Source: Aeromonas hydrophila subsp. hydrophila ATCC 7966
GTDB lineage: Bacteria > Pseudomonadota > Gammaproteobacteria > Enterobacterales > Aeromonadaceae
Direction of reading: 5' to 3'
NCBI RefSeq assembly: GCF_000014805.1
Contig: NC_008570.1
Coordinates: 2,795,001 to 2,859,000 of the forward strand
DNA length: 64,000 nt
The first letter of the stretch is position 1, and every line of letters begins with the position of its first letter. The notes under the pieces are model-generated. The model was given only the letters and a program-made list of their open reading frames with translations, did no database searches and was not told the DNA's origin. Shown here one piece after another: positions 35,897 to 44,715 of the stretch. The position numbers and the translations under genes are program-made.

Positions 35897-38866
35897 ATGT
35901 TGAAATTGTTGTTATCCCTGATGTTGGCCACCCTGCTGCTGGGGGCCGCCTCGGCCCAGGAGATGGGCGCCGCCATGATTGCCTATGACGAGGGGAACGC
36001 TCCGCGCCTGGTCACCGCCAACCAGAGCGCCGGCTCGGTCACCCTGCTTGAGCGCGATAGCGGCAAGCGGCTGAAAGAGGTGCAACTGGGTGGCGATCTG
36101 CGCCAGTTGGCCCGCGCAGACGACGGCACCCTGCTGGTGAGCGATTATCGCGGCGATCGCCTGCTGCTGCTGGATGATGATCTCACCCTGGACAAGGCGA
36201 TCCCCACTGGCCATCGTCCCTACGGGGTCATCTTCGATCCCAAGCGGCAGTGGTTCTGGGTCACGCTGTTCGAATCAGCTAGCCTGCAGGCCTATGACAC
36301 GGCGGGCAAGCTGCAGCTGGATGTGGCCACTGCCGAGACCCCGCGCGGACTGGCCTTGACCGACAATGATCGCCTGCTGCTCACCCACGCCATGACCGGC
36401 CAGCTTGCCATCTATGATCTCGCCAAACTCGGCAGCGGCGCCAAAGGCGCTACCCTGCCCAAGCCCAAGCTCATCACCCTGGCCGAGACCCACAGCGACA
36501 CCCCAAGCGACTCGCAGGGCTTGCCGCGCCTGCTGGACGGCATCGCCCTCTCCCCCGATGGCAGCGAGGCCTGGCTGCCCCACGTGCTGTGGAGCTTCGA
36601 TCACCCCTTCCAGTTTCAGAGCACCGTCTTCCCGGCCGTCTCCATCATCGATCTGGATGAAGAGAAAGAGCGGGTGGACGAGCGTAAGCAGCTCTTTTTG
36701 CAGATCAACCTGCCCAGCGTCGGCAACCGCAGCCAGATCGTCTCCAACCCCTTCGCCGCGCGCTTCGCCGCCGACGGCAAGCGGGTCTACCTGACCCTGG
36801 CGGGCTCGGAGGATCTGCTGGTGTTCGACCTGTCGCGCAGCGGCAAGCAGAACAGCAACCGCCACCGCCGCAAGAAGTTCCAGGGCGGCGCCAAGGCGAC
36901 CCAGCTCCTTCGCCACCTGCCGGGCCAGAATCCGCGGGACTTGTTTGTAGACGGCGACCACATCCTGGTGCACAGCGTCATGGGGCAGGATCTCACCCGC
37001 CTCAACACCGGTGGCAGCGGCCCGTTTGCCCGGGTCACCGTGGATGTGCCCCACTTCGCCAAGCTGGTGGAGACGGATCCGCGCCCTGAACCGCTTCAGC
37101 GCGGCGAGCGGTTGTTCAACTTGGGCAACACTGCCGCCAACAGTCGCTTCCCCATGGCGGGGGACAACTGGATGAGCTGCAACTCCTGCCATCTGGACGG
37201 GTTCAACTTCACCAACCGCTATCTGATGGCGGCCCACCGACAGCAGAGCGGCGACAACGCCATCAACGGCCACGCCAACCTCGCCAACATGGTGGCGGGG
37301 GACTTTATCGGCGAATACCTGCGCATGACCCAGCAGACCCAGGGCGGCATGGGCCATGACACCCGCGATGGCGCCGAGCCGGTTGACCCCGCCAAACCCC
37401 AACCTGAGGTGAAGGCGATGATGGAAGATCTGCACGCCTTCGTCACCGCCGATGGCAACCTCCCCTATCTTGCCAACTGGCTCAGGCTCGATGCCCCACG
37501 CAGGGATCCTGCCAAGGCGCCGACCACTCATCCCAAGGAGTGGCTCAACTCCGCCTCCTGCCAGAACTGCCACCAACAGGCGTTCCAGGACTGGAGCGAG
37601 AGCAACCACCGGCTGATGGGCAACTCCCACCCCTACTACAAGGTGGTGCAGGCGTTGGCCCGTGAAACCGAGGGGGAAGCCTTCGGCCAGTGGTGCCAGG
37701 GCTGCCACATGCCCCAGCAGGTGATGAACGGCCAGCAGGATCTGCCCAAGGGCTCCCACATGTTTGAGCGCGGCGGCGCCTCGCTCATTGCCGCCCACAA
37801 AGCAGGCGAGCCCGTGGTGGAAGAAGGCACAAGCTGCGTGCTCTGCCATCGCATCACCCGGCTCGAGGATGCCGGCGGCAACAGTGCCTTTACCGTGAAT
37901 CTGAAAGACCGCGAGAGCTATGTGTTCGAGGATGCCGCCGGCGGCAGCCTCCAGCACTGGCTGGCGGAGCGGCAGATCAACGCCCGCCCCGCCATGCACA
38001 AGACTTCCTACCAGAAGGATTTCTACCGCGACGCCGCCCTGTGCAAGTCGTGCCACAACGAGTTTGCCCCCGGCACCGGCGCCAACATCGTCAACACCTG
38101 GGACGAGTGGGAGAACTCCAGCTTCGCCAAGGCGGACGATCCCGCCAAGCGGCGCACCTGCATCGACTGCCACATGAACCCGGAACCGGGCAACGGCGGC
38201 GCGCCGGTGGCGGGCCAGTCCACCGAAAACGGCACAGTGAAAGAACGGCTCTATCGCCACAACTTCACCGGCGCCCAGCATCAGCTGGTGGGGCTGAGAA
38301 GTGCAACCCTCGAGCAGGAGAGCCTGGCGCTCTTGCGCTCAAGCGCTACCCTCTCGGCCCGGATCGAGCAGGTGGCCGCTAGCCCGCAGCTGGTGGTGCG
38401 GGTCGCCAATACCGGCGCCGGCCACGCCCTGCCCACCGGGGTCGCCGATTTCCGTGAACTCTGGCTCGAGCTGACTGTCACCGACGCCAGCGGCAAGCGG
38501 GTGCTTGCCAGCGGCCAGCCGGTGGATGGCGCCGTGCCCGACGATGCGCGGCTATTCAGAAAAGTGTTCGGCGATGCCGAGGGCAAGCCAGTGGGGCTCA
38601 AGTTCTGGCGCTACGCCAAGCTCTTGGAAGACACCCGCATTCCGGCCGATGGCTGGCGCGATGAAGCCTGGCCGCTGCCGGCGGATGCCAAGGGGCCCTT
38701 CAAGGCCGATATCAAACTCAATTTCCGCACCTACCCCAAGTGGGTCAATGATGCGGTGCGCGCCGCCGAGCCGAGCTTGCCGGAGCCACCCATAATAATG
38801 CTCAACCGGCTGCAACTCACCCTGCAGCCTCTCCCAGTCACGCCCGCTACGGAGCCTCAATCCTGA
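35897..38866 (+). CDS. Periplasmic beta-propeller/hexaheme cytochrome c
   Basis: 989 residues. A Sec signal (MLKLLLSLMLATLLLGAASAQ) is followed by a propeller-like region of about 360 residues (YVTN/YncE-type, e.g. LLVSDYRGDRLLLL). Six CXXCH heme sites start near residues 428 (CNSCH), 555 (CQNCH), 600 (CQGCH), 647 (CVLCH), 716 (CKSCH) and 755 (CIDCH). The heme part resembles cytochrome c554-like domains. A beta-rich C-terminal domain (about 800-975) follows. The gene lies 4 bp after the membrane protein gene and shares one base with the FTR1 gene. Likely role: redox step (Fe oxidation or reduction) coupled to the permease; not proven. Confidence 0.8.
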   Translation: MLKLLLSLMLATLLLGAASAQEMGAAMIAYDEGNAPRLVTANQSAGSVTLLERDSGKRLKEVQLGGDLRQLARADDGTLLVSDYRGDRLLLLDDDLTLDKAIPTGHRPYGVIFDPKRQWFWVTLFESASLQAYDTAGKLQLDVATAETPRGLALTDNDRLLLTHAMTGQLAIYDLAKLGSGAKGATLPKPKLITLAETHSDTPSDSQGLPRLLDGIALSPDGSEAWLPHVLWSFDHPFQFQSTVFPAVSIIDLDEEKERVDERKQLFLQINLPSVGNRSQIVSNPFAARFAADGKRVYLTLAGSEDLLVFDLSRSGKQNSNRHRRKKFQGGAKATQLLRHLPGQNPRDLFVDGDHILVHSVMGQDLTRLNTGGSGPFARVTVDVPHFAKLVETDPRPEPLQRGERLFNLGNTAANSRFPMAGDNWMSCNSCHLDGFNFTNRYLMAAHRQQSGDNAINGHANLANMVAGDFIGEYLRMTQQTQGGMGHDTRDGAEPVDPAKPQPEVKAMMEDLHAFVTADGNLPYLANWLRLDAPRRDPAKAPTTHPKEWLNSASCQNCHQQAFQDWSESNHRLMGNSHPYYKVVQALARETEGEAFGQWCQGCHMPQQVMNGQQDLPKGSHMFERGGASLIAAHKAGEPVVEEGTSCVLCHRITRLEDAGGNSAFTVNLKDRESYVFEDAAGGSLQHWLAERQINARPAMHKTSYQKDFYRDAALCKSCHNEFAPGTGANIVNTWDEWENSSFAKADDPAKRRTCIDCHMNPEPGNGGAPVAGQSTENGTVKERLYRHNFTGAQHQLVGLRSATLEQESLALLRSSATLSARIEQVAASPQLVVRVANTGAGHALPTGVADFRELWLELTVTDASGKRVLASGQPVDGAVPDDARLFRKVFGDAEGKPVGLKFWRYAKLLEDTRIPADGWRDEAWPLPADAKGPFKADIKLNFRTYPKWVNDAVRAAEPSLPEPPIIMLNRLQLTLQPLPVTPATEPQS

Positions 38867-39684
38867 TGTTTGCAAGTTTTCTCATTACCCTGCGCGAGGG
38901 GCTGGAAGCCTTCCTGCTGGTCGGCATCTGCCTCTCCTACCTCGCCAAGCTGGGGGCGAGCCGCTACAACAAGTTCGTCTATCTGGGGGTGGGGCTGGGT
39001 CTGCTTGCCTCCCTCGTCGTCGCCTTCCTGTTCCAGGTGGTGGTGAGCCAGTTCGAGAGCGAGCGCTACAACCACCTGTTGATGGCGGGGATCCTGATTT
39101 TCGCCACCCTGGTACTCACCTACATGGCAGTCTGGATGCAGAAGCAGGCCAAATCCCAGGTGGGGGCCATGACGGCGCGCATCGATGCCGCCATCGACGG
39201 CGGCAACCTGTTTGGTCTGGTGCTGCTCGCCTTCCTGGCAGTGATGCGCGAAGGCTTTGAAACCGTGCTGTTCTTCTCGGCCCTGGTCTACTCCGGGCAA
39301 GGGGTGGATCTGCACGAGGGGCTGATGGGGGCGCTGGGTGGTCTGCTGCTGTCGGTGGTGCTGGTGTGGGGGCTGCTGCGCTCCACCCGCAAGGTGGCGC
39401 TGGCCCCCTTCTTCCGCTGGACCGGCCTGCTCATCATCATCATCGCCGCCGGGCTGCTGTCGTCCGCCGTCAACATGTTGCAGGCAGCCGGGCTCATCAC
39501 CTTCTGGACGACGCCTGTCTTCAACATCAGTCACATTCTCGACGATCAGGGGGTATTTGGTACCTTCCTGCGTGCCCTGTTTGGCTACAATGCCTCACCA
39601 GCCGGCCTGCAGTTGCTGACCTGGGCCAGCTACCTGGTGATCTTCGTCACCGTCTGGCATCGCAACTATCGTCCCCAGCGCTGA
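38866..39684 (+). CDS. FTR1-family iron permease
   Basis: 272 residues, seven hydrophobic segments. Both iron-channel motifs are present: REGLE at residues 10-14 and REGFE at 128-132. This family moves Fe3+ delivered by an oxidase or peroxidase partner (Fet3 in yeast, EfeB in EfeUOB). Here no EfeO, EfeB, P19 or multicopper oxidase gene is adjacent; the partner appears to be the hexaheme cytochrome, whose stop codon overlaps this start (TGATG). A terminator 30 bp downstream closes the operon. Confidence 0.9.
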   Translation: MFASFLITLREGLEAFLLVGICLSYLAKLGASRYNKFVYLGVGLGLLASLVVAFLFQVVVSQFESERYNHLLMAGILIFATLVLTYMAVWMQKQAKSQVGAMTARIDAAIDGGNLFGLVLLAFLAVMREGFETVLFFSALVYSGQGVDLHEGLMGALGGLLLSVVLVWGLLRSTRKVALAPFFRWTGLLIIIIAAGLLSSAVNMLQAAGLITFWTTPVFNISHILDDQGVFGTFLRALFGYNASPAGLQLLTWASYLVIFVTVWHRNYRPQR

Positions 39685-39713
39685 TCGCCCAGCGCGGCGC
39701 AGCAGCGGATGAC

Positions 39714-39740
39714 AAGGCGGCTCAGCGGGGCCGCCTTTTC
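39714..39740 (+). terminator. Terminator of the cytochrome/FTR1 operon
   Basis: An 8-bp stem AAGGCGGC/GCCGCCTT with an 8-base loop runs into TTTTC. It separates the FTR1 gene from the FAD oxidoreductase gene. Confidence 0.75.
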
Positions 39741-39780
39741 AACGTCTTCTCTTTTGGTCAGCTTTTCGGATAACAGAGTC

Positions 39781-41205
39781 ATGAGCGACAACAACACACA
39801 ACACATTGCGGTACTGGGCGCCGGCCCTGCCGGTCTGATGGCCGCCTGGCGCCTGCGCCAGGCCGGTTTTGCAGTCACCCTGTTCGAGCAGGAGAGCGTG
39901 GTGGGCGGCATGTGCGCCACCCAGACCTTCAAGGGGCGCGATGGGGAGTATCGCTTCGACTACGGCGGCCACCGCTTCATCACCAAGAACCCCGAGCTGC
40001 TCGCCTTTATCGACGAACTGATGGGGGACGATCTGCTCCACGCCGAGCGCAAGAGCGTGATCCGCTTTGGTGGGCGCACCTATGACTACCCCTTGAACCT
40101 GCCCAACCTGCTCAAGACGGCGCCGCTCGCCCTGATGGCCGGGGCGGTGAAGGATCTGCTGCTGTTGCCCTTTGCCAAGAAACCCACCGATTTTGCCAAG
40201 GCAAGCTTTGCCGAGTGGATCCAGAGCCACTTCGGTCGCACCCTCTATCGCCAGTTCTTCGAGGGCTACACGGCTAAGCTGTGGGGCATCAACCCGGACA
40301 AGCTCTCCGCCGACTGGGCCGGTCAGCGCATCAGCCTGATCGATCTCAAAGACGTGGCGCGCCGCCTGCTGCCAAGACGCAACGGCAGCATGTCGGTGCG
40401 CACCTATGCCCGCAAGTACCGCTACCCCAAGTACGGCTTCGGCCAGATCTTCACCACCCTGGGGGAGCGGCTGGTTGCCGAAGGGGTCCTGCTGAAAACC
40501 GGCGCCACCATCACCCGACTCGACCAGACCGATGGCCGCATCGAACGGGTGTATTGGTCACAAGATAATGTGGAGCAGAGCGCCGCTTTCGATCAGGTCA
40601 TCTCCACCCTGCCGCTACCGCTCACCTGCCAGCACCTGGGCTTGCCGTGCGATCTGCACTACCGGTCGCTTCGCTTCGTCAATATGCCGCTCAAACAGGA
40701 GAACCTGTCTGACAACACCTGGCAGTACCTCTCCGACCCCCATATTCTGGCCACCCGCCTGCAGGAGCCGCGCCGCCGCAGCCCCTTTATGGCGCCAATG
40801 GGGCAAACATCCGTGATGCTGGAGATCCCCTGCAACCCGGGGGATGCCACCTGGCAGGCGCCGCTCTCTGATCTGCGCGGCCGGGTTACCGCTGATCTCG
40901 CCAGCCTCGGCGTCGACACCCAGAAACTTGGCGATGAAACTTTTGAAGCACGTAGCGAGTACGCCTATCCGCTGATGGATCTCGGCTATCAGGCCCGCCG
41001 CAACGAAGCCATCAAGGCGCTGATGCCCATCACCAACCTCATCATGACCGGCCGTCAGGGGACATTCCGCTACATCTTCACCGACACCGCCATGGAGATG
41101 GGGATGATGGCGGCCGACATGGTGATAGACGGGGTGGACAGACGTCACGCCATCTTCAATCATCGCAATGAAAATACCGTGATCGAGACCCAGAGCGTGG
41201 CCTGA
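39781..41205 (+). CDS. FAD-dependent oxidoreductase, protoporphyrinogen-oxidase/UGM-like
   Basis: 474 residues of the flavin amine-oxidase/HemY-like superfamily. The N-terminal dinucleotide motif is VLGAGPAGLMAAWRL with the following Glu in LFEQE; FDYGGHRF and WGINPDKLSADWAGQR are family-like. Proteins of this group often accompany membrane glycosyltransferases; a GT-C-like gene lies two genes on. Substrate unknown. The start at 39781 (MSDNNTQHIAVLG) is chosen because the open frame upstream runs through the terminator. Its 3' end is duplicated just downstream. Confidence 0.8.
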   Translation: MSDNNTQHIAVLGAGPAGLMAAWRLRQAGFAVTLFEQESVVGGMCATQTFKGRDGEYRFDYGGHRFITKNPELLAFIDELMGDDLLHAERKSVIRFGGRTYDYPLNLPNLLKTAPLALMAGAVKDLLLLPFAKKPTDFAKASFAEWIQSHFGRTLYRQFFEGYTAKLWGINPDKLSADWAGQRISLIDLKDVARRLLPRRNGSMSVRTYARKYRYPKYGFGQIFTTLGERLVAEGVLLKTGATITRLDQTDGRIERVYWSQDNVEQSAAFDQVISTLPLPLTCQHLGLPCDLHYRSLRFVNMPLKQENLSDNTWQYLSDPHILATRLQEPRRRSPFMAPMGQTSVMLEIPCNPGDATWQAPLSDLRGRVTADLASLGVDTQKLGDETFEARSEYAYPLMDLGYQARRNEAIKALMPITNLIMTGRQGTFRYIFTDTAMEMGMMAADMVIDGVDRRHAIFNHRNENTVIETQSVA

Positions 41206-41305
41206 TGGCCCCTGAATGTGGTGAACGAGGGAGGTGGACAGACGCCGTAACACCTTCAACCATCGCAACAAAAACAGCGTGATCGAGACCCAGAGCGTGG
41301 CCTGA
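41133..41305 (+). repeat. Imperfect 73-bp duplication of the FAD gene 3' end
   Basis: Bases 41133-41205 (the last codons and TGA) recur at 41233-41305, exactly 100 bp away, with 11 differences. The final 27 bases are identical. In the second copy the reading frame is kept and would encode VDRRRNTFNHRN-KNSVIETQSVA and stop. It has no start and is a relic of a diverged allele or a decayed tandem duplication. Confidence 0.9.
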
Positions 41306-41352
41306 GTGCCGCGCCATGGGCATAACCTCTTGGCATAAGTAAGGAGAACAGG

Positions 41353-41913
41353 ATGACCATCCGCCCGGGTTTACTTACCCTCACCCTGCTGCTGGCCCTG
41401 AGCGGGCAGGCGCAGGCTTACTCCTACGCCGCCGCCGGCAAGGAGCCGCTGATCGATGCCCGCGAGACACTGCTGGGCGCCGCCACTGACGGCAAGGATG
41501 CCAGCGCCACCTTGAGCGAGATTGCCGAGGAGCTGACCTATCTGGAACAGCACCACAAGGTCGAACTGCAAGCACCGCTGGCTGCCGCCATCAAGGCCAA
41601 GGATGCGGCCGCCACTGCCGCCCTGCTAAACCGGGCCTACAAGGCGGAGATCGAGCGCCGTCTCGAGGGGGCCAGCCAGAACCTTGGCGACTATCAGACC
41701 GCCAAGGTGCTGGTGGTCAAGAGCAAGCGCTTCCTCGACTTGATCCTCCCCTCCCTGAGCGAAGGGGATCGCAAGGCCGCCGAACAGGCACTGGCCAAGG
41801 TGCTGGATGCCATCGGCAACCCTGGGGTGTTCGGGGTGGGCGCCAAACCCGCCGATGCCGCCGCCTTCGCCGAGGCTGAAAAAGCGCTGATGGCCGTGCT
41901 GGCGCCGCTTTGA
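41353..41913 (+). CDS. Secreted all-helical protein of unknown function
   Basis: 186 residues. A Sec signal (MTIRPGLLTLTLLLALSGQAQA) precedes a Lys/Glu/Ala-rich, apparently all-helical mature part, ending in KVLDAIGNPGVFGVGAKP and a last helix. No Cys or heme motif. I do not recognise the family with certainty; helical periplasmic partners are common next to FTR1 permeases, and the gene lies 1.7 kb after one, but an FAD gene and a terminator intervene. AAGGAG stands six bases before the ATG. Confidence 0.6.
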   Translation: MTIRPGLLTLTLLLALSGQAQAYSYAAAGKEPLIDARETLLGAATDGKDASATLSEIAEELTYLEQHHKVELQAPLAAAIKAKDAAATAALLNRAYKAEIERRLEGASQNLGDYQTAKVLVVKSKRFLDLILPSLSEGDRKAAEQALAKVLDAIGNPGVFGVGAKPADAAAFAEAEKALMAVLAPL

Positions 41914-41951
41914 TGGCAATCTGCCAATCATTGCGCCAATTCGCTGTGACA

Positions 41952-41988
41952 AACGGTGGGTTTCGCTGCGCGCTACCCACCCTACGCA
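41952..41988. repeat. Dispersed palindromic repeat (GGTGGGT/ACCCACC type)
   Basis: GGTGGGT and ACCCACC arms surround TTCGCTGCGCGCT, followed by CTACG. This form is a common intergenic repeat in proteobacteria. Confidence 0.6.
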
Positions 41989-42002
41989 CGGCCAGCTGAT
42001 AA

Positions 42003-43376
42003 ATGTACCGGGACGTCGGTTTGCCCCCTTCTCCCCCGGCGGGAGAAGGGGGGCGTCACCACAACCGATTACGCTTCACGAATCGACCCTACTTGCTTGC
42101 CCTGCTGCAACTGGCCTGGCTCGGCTGGCTGCTGACCTTCCCGGTGGCGCTCGATTCCGACGATGCCCTCAACTTTGCCCACGGGGTAGTGCGCTTCAGC
42201 GTGCTGGAGTTCTCCCCCCACTTTCCGGGCTACCCCGCCTTTATCTGGCTGGCGCGGCTGATCAATCTGCTGGTGGACGAGCCGGCCCGCGCGGTGCAGT
42301 GGGCCAGCCTCTTGGGTAGCTGTTTGCTGGCGCCACTCGCCGCCTCCCTCGCGGTCAGATTGTGGCAGCGGCCAAGCCTGTTGGCGCCGGTCTGGCTGCT
42401 GGTATTGTCCCTGCCGCTCACCCCGACCCTGGCGCTCTCCGGCCTCTCGGACGGGCCGGCGCTGGCCGCCTGGCTGGGCGCGCTCCTAGCCTTGCAACAG
42501 CGCAAGATAGCGCTGGCGGGTCTGCTGCTGGGCCTTATGCTGGCGCTGCGCCCCTCCTACTTCGTGCTGGCCCTGCTGCCCCTTTGGCTGGGAATGACGC
42601 AGCAGGGGTCGCGCGTCAGATTTGTGCTCCCCATCGCACTGGTGGGGCTTATCAGCCTGCTCTTTGTCTGGCAGGCCGATGGCTGGGCCTATTTCAGCGA
42701 GGGGCGCCGCTTTACCGACGGTCACTTTACCCTGTGGGGCAACACGGCGGCGGCCCACGGCGATCGACTGCTGAGCTGGGCCCGTACCTTCAACGAGCAG
42801 CTGACCCCGCTCTGGCCCCTATTGATGGGAACCTTGCTGATGCTGCCACTCTGGCAACGGTCAAAGGATCACAATGCAGCCCCCTCCGTGCTCTGGACGC
42901 TCTACTGGCTCGTCCTGCTGCTGTGGACTCTGGTTGGCCAGAACCCGGACAATCCCCGCCATCTGGCCCCCATCACCCTGCTCGGCCTGGTGCTGCTGGC
43001 AGGCTGGCTGCCGCGCCGGAGCGAGCTGCCAGCCATGCTGGGAGCCCTGTTGCTGCTGCTCTGCACCCTCACCCCACCGGCGGCGCCAGCCATGACCCGG
43101 GCCGCCAGGCTGGCCGAGCAGGCGTGCCCGGCGCTGGTAACCCAGTGGGGGGTGAGGCTGCTGCGCGAAACCACGGCCCTGCCCGTCACCGACGGCTGGT
43201 ATCAGGGGGATGCCCGCCTCGCATTGGCGCAAGGGGCCTGCCGGCTCAGCCGGCGTCCCCTCGGCCCGGAAGATCTGCCCGCCGGCGGCCAACGGGTCTG
43301 GTTTGCCCCCCGCTTTCACGCCGAGCCCGGCCTTTGGCTCGGCATACAGGATCACCCCCGTCACCAAAACTGGTAG
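42003..43376 (+). CDS. GT-C-like polytopic membrane protein
   Basis: 457 residues with about ten hydrophobic segments. The first periplasmic loop carries ALDSDDALNFAHG, the acidic pair expected in GT-C glycosyltransferases of the PMT/ArnT group; a soluble C-terminal part follows. It probably transfers sugar from a lipid carrier, but acceptor and donor are unknown. The first 20 codons from ATG 42003 run through a REP-like repeat and are Pro/Gly-rich, so the true start may be later, for example TTG near 42093. Possible functional link to the FAD oxidoreductase upstream. Confidence 0.65.
   Translation: MYRDVGLPPSPPAGEGGRHHNRLRFTNRPYLLALLQLAWLGWLLTFPVALDSDDALNFAHGVVRFSVLEFSPHFPGYPAFIWLARLINLLVDEPARAVQWASLLGSCLLAPLAASLAVRLWQRPSLLAPVWLLVLSLPLTPTLALSGLSDGPALAAWLGALLALQQRKIALAGLLLGLMLALRPSYFVLALLPLWLGMTQQGSRVRFVLPIALVGLISLLFVWQADGWAYFSEGRRFTDGHFTLWGNTAAAHGDRLLSWARTFNEQLTPLWPLLMGTLLMLPLWQRSKDHNAAPSVLWTLYWLVLLLWTLVGQNPDNPRHLAPITLLGLVLLAGWLPRRSELPAMLGALLLLLCTLTPPAAPAMTRAARLAEQACPALVTQWGVRLLRETTALPVTDGWYQGDARLALAQGACRLSRRPLGPEDLPAGGQRVWFAPRFHAEPGLWLGIQDHPRHQNW
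42019..42056. repeat. REP-like palindrome at the start of the GT-C-like gene
   Basis: CCCCCTTCTCCC and GGGAGAAGGGGG arms with a short CCGGC centre resemble the element at 6808-6852. It falls inside the annotated 5' end of the membrane-protein gene. Confidence 0.65.
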
Positions 43377-43427
43377 ACTGGATGTTTGTCACTCCCTGAC
43401 TTCGCACTCATCAAGACTGGATAGCCT

Positions 43428-44618
43428 ATGCCCCACGCCCCCCTCTCCCCCCGTTTTCTGTTCATCCTGCTCGGCGCGCTGGCGGGCCTGACCCCGCTCG
43501 CGGTCGACATGTACCTGCCCGCCATTCCGGCCATCGCCCGGGATCTGGCCACCAGCATCGACGGCGCCCAGCTCACCATCAGCGCCTTTCTGGGCGGCTT
43601 TGCCATCGGCCAGCTGTTCTACGGCCCGCTCGCCGACAGCTATGGCCGCAAGCCGGTTATCCTGGCGGGGCTCTCCATGTTTGCCGTCGCCTCGGTGGGC
43701 TGCGCCATGGCGGACTCCCTGCCGGAGCTCCTGGCCTGGCGCATGCTGCAGGCCGCCGGCGGCGCCGCGGGGTCCGTGGTGGTCAATGCCCTGCTGCGCG
43801 ACCTGTTCGAGAAGGATGCGTTTTCGCGGGCCATGTCATTCGTCATCCTGGTGATGACGCTGGCCCCCCTGGTGGCGCCCGTGGTTGGCGGTTACATCAG
43901 CGCCCACAGCGACTGGCGGGTGATCTTCTGGTTGCTGGTGGGGATCAGCCTCTTCATCTGTCTGGTGCTGCAGTGGAAGATCCCGGAGACCCTCAAACCC
44001 GAGCACAAGCAGCCGCTCAGACTCGGCCAGGTGCTGCGCAACTACTGGGGGGTGCTCTCCCACCGCGGCGCCATGGGCTATGTACTGTGCGGCGCCCTGT
44101 CGAGCTCCGGCATGTTCGCCTTCCTGAGCGCCTCCCCTTACGTCTACATCGAGTATTTCCACGTGCCGACCGAGCACTACGGCTGGCTGTTTGGCCTCAA
44201 TATCCTGCTGATGATGGTGGTCACCTTCGTCAACAGCCGGCTGGTGAAGGGGGTGGGTGCCGAGCGCATGCTGCAATACGGCCTGACCATGCTGCCGCTC
44301 GCGGGCGCCCTGCTCATCTACAACGCCTGGAGCCAGACCGGGGGCCTCTGGGGCATCGTCATCCCCGTGGTGCTGTTCGTCGGTCACATCAGCCTGGTGG
44401 GGGCCAATGCCATGACGGGGCTGATGGGTCACTTCCCCCAATCCGCAGGCACCGCCTCGGCGCTGGCCGGCACATTGCGCTTCGGGGTCGGTGCCCTGGT
44501 GGGGATCCTGGTCAACCTCGATCCGCCCGAATCCCCCCTGCCCATGGCCATCGCCATCGCCAGCTGTGGCTTTGGCTCGGCGCTCTGCTATTGGCTGCTG
44601 ACCGGCAAGAAAAAATGA
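43428..44618 (+). CDS. Bcr/CflA-family MFS drug exporter
   Basis: 396 residues, twelve-helix major facilitator. The first helix holds LTPLAVDMYLPAIPAIA and the loop between helices 2 and 3 reads YGPLADSYGRKPVILAG, both typical of Bcr/CflA exporters (bicyclomycin, sulfonamides, dipeptides in E. coli). Proton-driven efflux is expected; the substrate is unknown. Single gene, followed by a strong terminator. Confidence 0.88.
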   Translation: MPHAPLSPRFLFILLGALAGLTPLAVDMYLPAIPAIARDLATSIDGAQLTISAFLGGFAIGQLFYGPLADSYGRKPVILAGLSMFAVASVGCAMADSLPELLAWRMLQAAGGAAGSVVVNALLRDLFEKDAFSRAMSFVILVMTLAPLVAPVVGGYISAHSDWRVIFWLLVGISLFICLVLQWKIPETLKPEHKQPLRLGQVLRNYWGVLSHRGAMGYVLCGALSSSGMFAFLSASPYVYIEYFHVPTEHYGWLFGLNILLMMVVTFVNSRLVKGVGAERMLQYGLTMLPLAGALLIYNAWSQTGGLWGIVIPVVLFVGHISLVGANAMTGLMGHFPQSAGTASALAGTLRFGVGALVGILVNLDPPESPLPMAIAIASCGFGSALCYWLLTGKKK

Positions 44619-44628
44619 GCTATTAAAA

Positions 44629-44669
44629 AACGCGGCCCCTCTCGCTCAACGGAGGGGCCGCGTTCTTTT
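44629..44669 (+). terminator. Terminator after the Bcr-type gene
   Basis: A 13-bp GC-rich stem beginning AACGCGGCCCC closes on a 10-base loop and is followed by CTTTT. It lies 10 bp after the stop. Confidence 0.85.
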
Positions 44670-44715
44670 AGCCGCAGCACATAGATTCGTGAGGGGAAAC
44701 CCTCGCCGCCCGCCG

